From: Pterobdella sp. o SKG-2022
Taxonomy: Eukaryota > Annelida > Clitellata > Hirudinida > Piscicolidae
NCBI GenBank assembly: GCA_964035795.1
Contig: OZ038321.1
Span: 3,454,721-3,518,720 of the forward strand
Direction: 5' to 3'
DNA length: 64,000 nt
Part shown: piece by piece, positions 13,201-24,600 of the stretch
Position numbering within the stretch: position 1 is the stretch's first letter
Layout: every line of letters begins with the position of its first letter
The notes under the pieces: generated by a model
Seen by the model: only the letters and a program-made list of their open reading frames with translations
Told to the model about the DNA's origin: nothing
Databases searched by the model: none
Made by a program: the position numbers and the translations under genes

Positions 13201-16200
13201 AACGAAAAAAAAATTAATAGTACTTTTAAAAAATTCACAAAATATAATGTGCCTATCACTAACAACTTGTATTACTTTAAAAGATATAAACAGTAAACTC
13301 ACTGGCAAGGGATAGTGCAAGCTTTAGCACATTCAAGCTGATTATCATCGTACAGTGCCCACACTCTAGTCCGACAATAAACTATAACCAAGATATAATA
13401 GATTATGGTATAGCAAAATAACATCAAGATATGATAGTTGTTTTAATAGAAACAAACACAAAGGTTTATTGAGAAACTTAATACACGAAGCTTTTTGTAA
13501 GAGTACCTTACATTATCTAGTATGTTACACTAGATGATGTAAGATACTCATACGAAGAGCTTTGAGTATTTAAGTTTTTCATTAAATCTTTGTGTTTGTT
13601 TCTATTATATTGATTTTCGGCTATTTTACGTCATCATGATAGATGTTATTTTGATATATCATTGTTCGAATGAGCAGTAGTATAGGTAGTTAATGGACAC
13701 TGGAGGTTTAGCAACAGTAACCAAGATATAAAATCAAAATAGTAATATATGTTGAATAAAAAAAATACATGAGATGTCTCTAAAAAAAGTAATATATAAA
13801 ATATAATCTACTTATGAGTTATGCTAAAATTGCACTTATCAGAAGTTTATTTGAAGAAAAGTTCTTCATATGTTTCTTCAAGAAATTCTTCATAAATCAA
13901 AAAGTATATTTAAGAAATTCAAAGAACATACGATGTCTCTTAAAAACTATAATAATATCACATAAATTACTAGTAGTAATAGTGTTTTATGGGTAAAATT
14001 TACGTTCAACTGTAATAATAAATTAGTAATATAGATAACAATCTTTTTAGAATTTTAAAAAACTTTGTGTTTTCGAAACAATAGTTCCTAAATTAATGAA
14101 ACTAAAGATAGATATGATGTCTCTAAAAGATAACAGACCTTGGGTGCTGTTAGACACGGAGCAAGGTTGAATTTTTCCGATATCACCAGGATGTGGAAAT
14201 TTTATATCAAAACAGCCACACTCGGACATTATGGTGTCAGCTAAGCACGTGTAATGGCAGCTCTGGGCAGGGTTTTTAATACAATTTGTTTGATTGATGT
14301 TTATAATGTTGCTTAATTATATAGAAGACTTACTTTTTCACTATAATTAGCGCTGTATAAATCCATGTATATGTTTTTAAAGCGTTTTTTCTTGTCATTC
14401 TCTTCGTAACAATCTCCATAAACACCACTCAACTTTGAAGAACGGGACTAGAGAATAATTTAAAATTTAGTTGAACTTGCGCTGAATAAATATTTTGAGA
14501 AGAAAAGTTTAATGAAATATATTCAATTCTTAGTTTTTCACCACAACAAATTTTAAATTCAAATACAAGGTCATTTATTCTGCCACAATATTTTTCTAAA
14601 TAACATCTCTAAAATAATCTAGTTTGGCAGACGAAATTACTCTAATGGATATGAATCGACAGTGAAATAATTCATCATTTATGAAAGTAACATATAAGTA
14701 ATTGTGAAATTAATGGATAATTACTTAGTAAGTAATAATCAAATTAAATACTTTGAAATTTTTAATAAGATACTAGATAGACCATTAGGTCGCTTCTAAC
14801 TGGGGTTTTGGTAGCGCAATTGATAGATTCACATTATGTAATAGTTTTTTTTGCTAAAAAAAAACTTTTGTAAACTATGTAAATAATAATTTTATAATAA
14901 AAAAATAAATAAAATTTTTTCTCACCATAGTCAATCCTATGTTGGTGAGAGTGTTAGGACTGACCAAGACACCCTCATCCTCAGGGAAAGGCATCCGGGT
15001 AGGGTCGTGTATCACCACCCTCAATCCAGCAGACTTCGTTAGTTCTCCCACGTACTCGTTCTGCTCTAAGTCAAACAAAATGTTGAGGCCTGGGACGATG
15101 GTGAGAAACTATGTAGTTAGGTTGGAGGATATTTGCTAGTAAAAGAGCATTTGAGGAGATTTTGGGTGAAGTTTTTTTGAAAAGATTTGGTTTTAATTGA
15201 AAATAATTATCAAATTGTTATTTTCGTTATTTTTGTTGAGCTAACACTTACCGTATCTAGGACCAGATTTTTTGATAATTTTAGTTCTATTTTTAGCTCC
15301 ATAAAACAGCTTGGAATTAAAACTATAACAGTTTCCATGGTAATTGTTGAAAAAATTTTTGAAATCGTTCCTATAAAAATGTAGAAACATTTGTATGTAT
15401 AATAAAATAAAAATAAAAATAAAAATAAATTAATTCGAAAAAAAATGAAGAGCAAAATCAAATTTAAATTGAGATTAAATAAAAATTTTTATTAATTCAA
15501 AAACTAAATTAAAAATTTGATTTGAATAAAAATTAACTTAAAAATCACATCAACCAATCACACGCAGCTCCTCCAAAATTGCACTCATAAAGCAAAGGAT
15601 ATAAGTAATGGCCAAAGTTTCTCTTGACGTGATCGTTGTACTGAGCGATGATTTCCAAAAACTGGTCCTGAAACAAATAATCTTTCCGCTGCATATTTCC
15701 TTGGTCGTCCATCACGCCACTTTGACTGAAACAAGCTGTAATTTTGTTGAGTATATTACCACTTGATAATGTTACTTTGTTAAAAAAAAGCTTTTTAATT
15801 AATATAATTACCATAAGTGTTCAAATAATTTTCAGTATTTACTTTGGTTAAAAAATTTTTTAGAGGGCTAATTTTTATGTCATTAACCTTGCTCATATAT
15901 TATTTTATCTAAACATTTATTTATTTTTTTTTTGAATTTTTTTTCTACTATTTTTCTTATTGTATAATAATTATGTGGCTTAGAAACTCCTGAAGTTAAT
16001 GCCACTTTAATCTTATTCGTGATTGTAATAGTAATAAAGCGCTTTTCATCATAGTTCAAAGTACAAGCTATGAGTTTAATGTAGCGAAAACACACTGTGA
16101 AAACAGGGGACAATTTGACCAAACATGAAATCGAACCCGGTTGATTTAAGTTGCTAGTCTAACGCTTTACTTAATGAAATATAAAACGGATTCATCTGTT

Positions 16201-18064
16201 TTTCTATTTTCTTGGTGCGTTGTACAGTTTTACGAAAAATATCAAAATATATGAGACAAAAAACGTTTTTATTAGAATAGTTTTTTCTATAAAGAACGTT
16301 TTAAACATGGCAGGAATGTGAACCTACAAATAATATAAAATACAAACAAAAGTTTCATAATTTTAATACGAAATCCTCACCTGACAATTTTTAGAAGCCA
16401 AATAACTACGTAATAAAATTTTGAAAAGCTTTGAGTTGAGTTTAAACAAATTTAAGCAGTGTTTATTTATTTAAAAAAAACTCAAATACTCCAGAAAACG
16501 TGAAAAAATAAATTTAATATTTTTATCTAAGCATGGAATTTTGCAGAAATCTTATGTATTTTTTTTAAATTTGATTTTTTTGATTTTTATCGTAAAATGA
16601 GGCAGCTTTTAGACACATATATTTTTTCAAAAACTAAAATTTTCGACAAATTCAACTTTGTCATAATTCATTAGTAATTGTCGAAAATTTTAGTTTTTCA
16701 AAAAAATATATATATCTAAAATCTCCCTCATTTTACAATAAAAATCAAGAAAATTGAATCTAAACAATATCACCGCAAAAAGTTTCATTTTAAGCACTTA
16801 CTGTCACTTTGAGTGTAGTAGAAGGATGAGTTAGATGAACTGGTCAGATTGGAGCTTGTGCTGGTTGTGTTAGATAAGCTTGAGTTGCATTTTTGAATAT
16901 CTGTCTTATAGGTGTTCACTACATTATTGATACTGGTCAAACTCTCAAGAACTGATTTTTTGATGGGGTTGTTATTACAGATGGTCACAGCTGGAAACTC
17001 GATAGATCGGGTGTGTTTTAACTTCACAGACACGTAAACGTTGTACGACAAGTATTTCGTGCCTGGTTTGAAGAAAGTTAAATATTTTTTTAGATTTAAT
17101 AAGTCGTAGTTATACTAATATATTGGGGTTTCCTCAGCTTAAGAGATGTTTTGCCACTTCTTGAGTACTTGTAAAAAATCAAATATAATCACCTTTTTAC
17201 TTAAAAAAGTGTTCAAAAATTTTTAACGTCAATTTATGAGAGTTTGTTAGTACATTTACAAAAAGTAATTAAAAGTTTCGATACGTAAGCCTTAATTCAA
17301 GCTGATTCTTTCAATGGCGTGTTTTTGATAAAATTCATCAACACTCAATTTAATTGCATGAAACTTGAGTTATTTTAAAAATTTACCATGTTTTTCAAAA
17401 GAAAAAAGATGCCCAAATAATTTTGCAAATGTTAGTGTAATATCTACTCACAAAGCTGGTAGCAGTTGAATGCCAGTCCTAACAAACAAACCAAGGTGGA
17501 AATAAGCCAAAGTATCCTCTTGAACCAACCTTTGAAAACAAAACTCATTTGAATTATTCGATTATGAGAGATTGTCTAGAAGATTTGAAAAAATCAATTC
17601 AATATTTTTTAATTTATGTTTTATTCCAATGATGATTAACAGATTATATTCAAACTACAAGACATACAAAACCAAGCTTAACATCTGGGTAAGGATCAAC
17701 AAGCGATACAAAAGCTGCCAAAAAGTTGAAACCCAAAACAACACTCAATCTGAAGCTTAACCATAGCATCCGAAACAGAGGTTGTTAAACATATACAACC
17801 AAAAGCAACTCTCAATACAGAAGTTATTAAATACATCAAACTCAATCATAAAGCTCGATAAAAGAGTTTTTAAACACATTAAACTCAACCCCAAAGTCCA
17901 CAAAACGCAGCCAGAGCACCCACAATACCCTGTGCATTGAGAAGATGAGGTAATCCATGGGAGGTGGTCCCAGATTTGAAAGCTCTCCAGGTTGCGGCAA
18001 CTGAAGCACCTTGATCGTTCTTTTCATCTTCCAGTAACTGTAGCTTCAACTTCTGTACATCCAT
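10290..18064 (-). CDS. DEG/ENaC-family sodium channel, copy A (11 coding exons)
   Basis: Predicted amiloride-sensitive-type cation channel subunit of the plasma membrane, about 557 residues. Exons (minus, 5' to 3'): 18064-17929, 17529-17452, 17062-16802, 15735-15555, 15370-15252, 15089-14926, 14447-14334, 14262-14139, 13120-13065, 11714-11577, 10592-10290. Phases join without a break. The N-terminal cytosolic part has the gating His-Gly in TTSHGLPHLL (about 35-44). M1 is WFKRILWLISTLVCLLGLAF, then FPAVTICNNNP. A Ser/Asn-rich loop follows, then NNYHGNCYSFNS, ESAG-type KSAGLRVVIHD, the Cys-rich SCHYTCL...CGCFD, and M2 with the selectivity-filter triplet G-F-S in GLYIGFSILTIIEF. The frame stays open upstream of the ATG to a possible acceptor near 18105, so a further 5' exon may exist. 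Ion choice and ligand (peptide, acid or mechanical) cannot be read from sequence. Confidence 0.9.
11930..12720 (+). mobile_element. Fragment of an RTE-like LINE, split by a SINE
   Basis: Inside intron 9 of channel copy A. Decayed frames on the plus strand give TALDTVQRNLLI near 11930, TIGAPRGDSLSP near 12050 and EKLDAFHRHFFRKIIG near 12142, then RRLTLLGHI up to 12302. The next residues of the same C-terminal region (SPAQTSMD, then DRPKTT) continue after about 12490. The SINE at 12304-12496 sits exactly between the halves. Gaps and stops show it is old. Confidence 0.65.
12304..12496 (+). mobile_element. tRNA-derived SINE, family A, inserted in an RTE-like fragment
   Basis: The head GGCCCCTATAGCTCAATA carries a pol III box A, then TTAGACTAATCATCTAA (anticodon arm reading AAT) and box B GGGTTCGATCC. 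The body has CACAGTGTGTTTTCGCTACA and AAGCGCTTTATAAATACC, and the tail is an (AAT)n run. The head resembles tRNA-Ile(AAT) but has no proper 3' acceptor end, so this is a SINE and not a tRNA gene. Confidence 0.8.
12814..12999 (+). mobile_element. tRNA-derived SINE, family A
   Basis: Same head and body as the copy at 12304, with box B GGGTTCGATCCCGCGTGG, then CACCTGTTCCACAGTTTG and TTTTCGCTACATTAAATTTG. The tail is CATTACAT repeats instead of AAT. It lies in the same intron of channel copy A. Confidence 0.8.
13446..13605. mobile_element. Imperfect inverted-repeat (MITE-like) element, family A
   Basis: Arms of roughly 75 bp start with ATAGAAACAAACACAAAG and end with TCTTACATTATCTAGT. They are complementary with scattered mismatches around a short loop. 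The CACGAAGCTTTTTGTAAGA core is shared with 20736-20884 and 27919-28051. It has no coding capacity. It lies in intron 8 of channel copy A. Confidence 0.75.
13760..14128. repeat. Three copies of the GATGTCTCTAAA repeat terminus
   Basis: GATGTCTCTAAA-type words occur at about 13771, 13931 and 14115. The last begins about ten bases downstream of the exon 8 donor of channel copy A. The same word marks repeat ends elsewhere in the window (20005, 34808, 36785, 49652, 51655, 63551). Confidence 0.5.
14780..14838 (-). mobile_element. SINE family B body fragment
   Basis: The piece GACCATTAGGTCGCTTCTAA, then GGGGTTTTGG and CAATTGATAGATTCACA, matches the reverse of the family B body seen at 48944-49093. 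The tRNA-like head is absent. Confidence 0.55.
15973..16178 (-). mobile_element. SINE family A, antisense to window, with extended 3' end
   Basis: Reading the minus strand: a decayed head around AACCGGGTTCGATTTC, then the TTTTCACAGTGTGTTTTCGC-type body, then AAAGCGCTTTATTACTAT. It continues into CACTTTAATCTTATTCG-type sequence whose relatives occur alone at 24513 and 37052, suggesting a longer 3' end in this subfamily. It lies in intron 3 of channel copy A. Confidence 0.65.
16545..16752. mobile_element. Palindromic element, family D
   Basis: Left arm 16564-16650 and right arm 16676-16752 pair over GATTTTTATCGTAAAATGAG and ACTAAAATTTTCGACAA, with mismatches. A relative of one arm lies at 51573-51595. 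The outer end ATCTTATGTATTTTTTTT resembles the GAGACATCTTATGTA terminus seen at 20005 and 51660. Non-coding, in intron 3 of channel copy A. Confidence 0.6.
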
Positions 18065-18589
18065 CACTCTTTTGTATATCTCAATGGTTGCTTTTGGGAG
18101 TTTATCGCTATAGAATGATATTTGTTTATAAGTGAAAGTTAAGTTTTAGAAGTTAAAGTCCAAAAATAGATATTCAAATGTAGTTTCCTAAATGGTTCAA
18201 AAAACTGACTTTTTATACTGTAAAATACTATCTCACCCTACGTCATCCGAATCGATAAACGTTTGCGGAGTTTGAATGGAGGCCCATTACACCGTCAATT
18301 ATATTGAAGTAGATGACATATTTAATGAAAACTCATATAAGCGTCAATAAGCTTTTCAAGTCATCCGTTAAATGTTGCGTCATGGTTAGATTATATATAG
18401 ATATATATAACTAGATATATCTAATAATATATAAATCATTCTTAAATATTCTATTGTCCTACATGCTTACTTCTGACTCATCAATATAGGGCAGTATTTT
18501 TTGAAGTATGGTAAAGATTTATGAGTTTGTACATTATTTTTTAAACGACCTGCGGTTTTGGGCTTGTAAATGTGGGTCAATTTACTAAA

Positions 18590-18650
18590 AATTTAGCTCA
18601 GTTGGTAAAGAATTTAAATCTGAAGTCACCGAATTCGATCCCGTGTTGTT
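18590..18650 (+). mobile_element. Decayed tRNA-like SINE head
   Basis: TTAGCTCAGTTGGTAAAG is a good box A and AATTCGATCCCGTG a box B, at SINE-head spacing. The body does not match family A or B. It lies about 125 bp before the GATA array. Confidence 0.5.
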
Positions 18651-18775
18651 CACTTTGGGGTTTAAGCTACTTTTACCTAATAGCAAATGGTACGGAATCT
18701 ACAGTGAAATTATATGTAAGTACAAATTCAAGTTAAGTTTATAGGAGGTGGAGTTATTAAATAAACAAATATAAA

Positions 18776-19573
<798 letters not shown>

Positions 19574-19683
19574 CAATTTTATCGACAAAAAACCTATTCA
19601 TAAAGTTTTTCATCACGTATCGATGCATCCATATAAAACCCGCCAACTGATCAGTAGGTTCACTTGTTGATAATTCTCTAAAC

Positions 19684-19738
19684 AATCATAAAAACACGAT
19701 ACAATTTGAATTTTCTATTGAGACAAAACTTTCCGTTA
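19684..19738. mobile_element. Half copy of palindromic family B
   Basis: AATCATAAAAACACGATA followed by TTTGAATTTTCTATTGAGAC matches one arm of the inverted repeat at 29901-30069. The partner arm is absent. Confidence 0.6.
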
Positions 19739-20735
19739 TGTATTCATTATTCTCGTCATGAGACTTTTGTTAATCATTTTGTATGTTATATTTAATGAGG
19801 ATAGCTTTAATTCTGATGTTTATAAATAATGCTATTAAGTTTATAGCGCTCTTGATGGAAACCTGAAAAGTACCCACCCATAACTAGAGTGTTTGAGGTA
19901 AAGAAAAAATAAATTTTTTAAACTTAAAAAAAATAATTTTGCAAGGTGCACTTATCTTTCAAATAATTCTGTATTTAACTAAATTTATACATGTAATTTT
20001 TTTAGAGACATCTTATGTACCTTTTTTTTAACTTCAATTTTCTTGAAAATTACATTTATACATGGGAATTTTTTCAAAGCATTTTATTCTTTAATGGTTT
20101 TTTTGAGCCAAAAGTAAAACAAAGAGATTCTTAGAAAGCTGGTGTTTTTACTCGTTTTTTGTGTTAAATCATAAAACAGTTTTAAATGAAATAGGATGAA
20201 AGTCTATATAAAACTTAAAACTAATTATTTCTTTAACCATCGTTATCTCTACCACAACTATCCCTGACTCTTCCGATGCATCCTAATGTACTCATAAACA
20301 ATATTCAACAATTCTTAACGTCGATTTATGAGACAAATTCAGTACCCCCACTAACTCCTTCCATTCATTAAGACTGCAATAAACTCAACCATCACAACAA
20401 TCCTCACCACTATAATAATTCAAAAAACTTTTTGTTTCTGCATGAAATTATTGAAAAGTAACACATGAATCAATAATAATCAATGAATCTTTGTGAGAAA
20501 AATTTGATTATCCGAATGACACGATTCAATAAGAAGTATCTATCTATTATGCAGAAAGGCTCTGAGAAATTTGCCAACTACGTTACCAAAACTGCAGTTT
20601 ATTGAGAGCTAATGGCGGATATAATTTTTCAATGAGAGCCTGTGTTACCTAATGGTTACATAACTTGAAAGCAGAACTTTAAAAGTTTTCAAAAGTTTCT
20701 TTCTCGTGTAAATTCAAACGAAGTGATTTTTTAAA

Positions 20736-20884
20736 CAGAAACAAACATTATGATTTATAGAGAAACTTATTGCACGAAGCTTTTCGTAAGAATATCTTAC
20801 ATTATCAAGTGGGATAACTTAAGATATTCTTATGAAAAACTTCTTGTAATAAGTTTCTCTATAAACCATAGTGTTTGTTTCTAT
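20736..20884. mobile_element. Inverted-repeat (MITE-like) element, family A
   Basis: Arms run from CAGAAACAAACATTATGATT to CTTACATTATCAAGT and back, with few mismatches. The flank GGCTGTTTTACGTCA also follows the copy at 13446-13605 (GGCTATTTTACGTCA), so the repeated unit extends beyond the arms. Confidence 0.75.
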
Positions 20885-21630
20885 TATATTGATTTCCGGC
20901 TGTTTTACGTCAACAAAGTGGTTTCATTTATCAAATGTAGTCAAGTAAAGCTTTTTATAATATTTCAAGTAACTTTCATTCCAAGTTGATTCTGTTTGTA
21001 TTATTTGAGATTTAAAACTTCAAGCACACGGTATTTATCGAAACACACGTTTTGTAATGATTTCCCAAGAAGTGTCAAATAATTTGCAATGTTGAATCAG
21101 GTGTTACTAAAATCATGTAAGTTTGATATGATTCATTTTAAAGATATAATATCAACGTTCGTAATTTACAAATCATAGGCCAGGTTTTACAATAATTGTC
21201 CAAGATTTACCAAGCGATATATCTCTCCATTATTATCAAATCATTATTTTAAAAGTAAAACATTGAAATCACATTAAGCACGCTTTTTTCGATTTTTTTC
21301 ACAAAAGTTTTTCGACCATTTTGAAGCAAATAAATATTCTTTGTAAATTGCGCTTCAAAAAATCTCTCAATCGAAATATTAATTCATTTGAGTTTAAATT
21401 CAAATCATTTTAAACAATGAAAATCAATAAAAATATTCCAATCAAATATTCAATCTCATACAGTTTTGATCAAATGCTTGTTACTAATATCTATAAAGTT
21501 CATCAAAGCTTTAAAAATCACTCAGTTTCAATATAAATATCAAAAATCAAAGTTTATCATAGGCTATGAGAGTTAATCTCTCAGTATTAACATGGTAAGA
21601 ATAAGAGCCAGAATTCAAAGTCACTCGTAG

Positions 21631-24600
21631 TCAATAGCTTATTGAAGTTAGGTCATTTGTATCTTCGTATTTGGGAAGACCATCATCTTTTTCTGAAGAG
21701 ATCTTTACCTTAGACACTCGAAAAACATTCTCTTCGTCTATAATGCTATTATTTTTTTTTTGAAATGTACCAAGAGTTTTCATAAGCATCAGGCGACCCA
21801 AATCAATGAAAAGTTCTACGAATTCAACAATGGTTAGAAGCGAAAATCCGATGTAGAGACCTAATATGCCGCCTATATCTGACACGAAGTCTTGCCACTT
21901 TTGTAAAACATACAAATCAGGTAAATAAAGTATAAAAATTATAGAAAACAAGCCCATATATTAGTCTATATATCGCCTAACTGAATATAATGAAGCAAAA
22001 AAGCACTGCTTTTATAATTTATTTAAAACTTCAATAAAGTATAAACGCTGTTTTCTGCTACATTGAACCCAAAGTATTTAGTGAAAAAGAATTCACAAAG
22101 CCTTTTGCAAAAAAATCTTACATTCTCGAGTAAGAATGCAAAATTTTCACTTACTAAAAGCATGATGAAACTTCGTTTCTTTCCCACACCGTTATGCAAA
22201 GCTATTCTACTTCATCATCACAAACAGATACCAAACACACAGTACTTACCTCGTAAGCGGGACTTTCAGTGATTGACATATAAGTGAAATCTTGCATGAA
22301 AACTTTAACCATGCCGTAGTCTTCTGAGTTCTCCTTCTCTATTTCCTTAGATACGTGCGAAATTGGGGCGATTTCCAGCATAGATTTCTGTAGTTAATGA
22401 TAAAAATGGTCAACGTGTGAATTATAAAAAAGTAAAGTTGATTTTCTATTTTCACGAAGCTTTTCGGTATCTTATATATATATATATAATCAGGTAACTA
22501 ATAACCATAACATTGTTAATATATTTTTTGTTAATTGGTAATTAATTTGATAATAAAACATATTTCAAATAATTAAATTGTAAATTGGTAATTAATTTAA
22601 CGATAGAAAAGATTATTCATAAATTAATTGTGAGTTGGTCATAAATTTAAACTTGGTGTTTCTTAGAAGGCCATTTTTCTGTGCTGATCAACGGCTTGTA
22701 AATAGTCTCTCTGTGAATAAATAATGAAAAAAAATAAGTAGAAAAGCTTTTGAAAAAACTTTTATTCTTCGAGCTCAACATGAATATTCAAAATGAAAAG
22801 TGTTTCCATTTTGAGCATTTACAAAATATTATTGGTATAGTCTTGCATTTAAAAAGTCCTTACAAAAAATATATATGTAAAACAGCTGTAAATTGAAATT
22901 GTATTTAGTAATTATTCAATTACATACTCAACTAAATTGCCATATACCATTAACATATCCAGTCTACATTTTCGTATATCTACTTACATATACAAACTAC
23001 ATGATCATATATACGATCATGATTAAGAGACAAACGCGCAAGGGACGGTACAAGATCTGGAACACAGCAACTTGTCTTCGTCATATTTCTTCCATATTTC
23101 AGCTTGACAATCGACTGTGGGCGCGTGTTGTTATGGTTATGTATTTTCTGTCTGTCTTTTAGTTGTATATGATTCTATTCTTTACTATCTGTTGTAAAGA
23201 CTATGAGAAATTAATGTATATTGTATATATACATTGGGTACAGGGTATAAGTTAACATCTAAGATATGTATATACAATTATATAAAAGCATTATCATCCT
23301 TTTATATGTAAATTAAGTTTAATAATAGCAACCTTGTGATTGGTTCTTGGAAGAGCAAGGCTCAATATTAGTGGTGGCGATGTCTTCAGGGATTGGAAAC
23401 TTTATGTCGATACAGCCACATTTTTCTTGTATTTCATTGCTTAAACACGTGTAATGGCAGCTCTAAAAGGGTTTTTTAACGTTTTTTTTAATTAAGAATA
23501 AATAATAATTTAAACATGAACCATTTTTTATCAGTGTCATATTTTGCTGCTTTTAATTTCAATTATTACAGGGGTATTAAAATATTTTGATTGCTATTCT
23601 TGTTCTTCATGCATTTTTCCCCGTTTAAGACTTATTTGAGCTACGACCACAAGTTTTTTTGTGATAATAAAAGCAATATAAACCAAAACATTATCTCAGA
23701 ATACAAATTGATACATAAAAAAACAAATATATTAAAGTATATATTCTTTTTTTTGGCGCCAACCGATGGTGGCCTGTCGAAGTTATGATGGCGGTTCGAA
23801 TAGTCGATTTTTATACTTAAAAACTATATAATTCAGTTGAAAATGTCAAATCATTATTATTTAAAATAATTTCGCAATTTTATATCAAAATTCGATAACT
23901 TAGTACAATAACATACAAGAACTACTTCTTTTGGGATGATTTCGGATTTTTTGTTTTACATAAAAAGAATTGTGAATATCAACAATTTCATCTTATGCAA
24001 CAAAAATTACAAAGATAAACACTTCATGGTTTTTTGGGAGTAATAAAGGCTGGCATTGCTTGGATGAAAATTCTATGAAAGATAAAAAAAATATTATCAT
24101 TTAATTAATATCAAAGAATGTAACAATAAAGAAAAAGATAAGCAATTTCTGGTTTCAATTGTGATGATTTGGAAGTCCCATTGGAGAAAAAAGATGAAGA
24201 CAATGAAGTTCAATTTTGTCTAAAATTAACATTTGATTGCTCAAAATATTTTATTTGAAGTTTCATCTATATATATTTTTTAATTTATTATCACAGATTT
24301 AATTATTTTTATACATTCATAAAATTAACTCAGTTTTCTAAATGTCATTTATATAAGTATTATTATGGTTGCTTTTGTTTCAAACAACAGACCTTTTTTT
24401 CATATAATCTCAGTTAACTGTTTTGTTTATTTAGTTATACTTGCATAGTCTTTTTTTAATTGTCATATCTAAGAAAACTTACATTACATTACATTCAACG
24501 TTCATAATACTCAGTGGTCTCCTGAAGTTGATGCCACTGTAATCATACTCGTAATTTATTTGATTTTATTTATACAAATAAATAATATGCAAATTAAATT

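Noticed and set aside
20750..20989. 79-codon frame on the plus strand
   Set aside because: It reads through the family A palindrome at 20736-20884.
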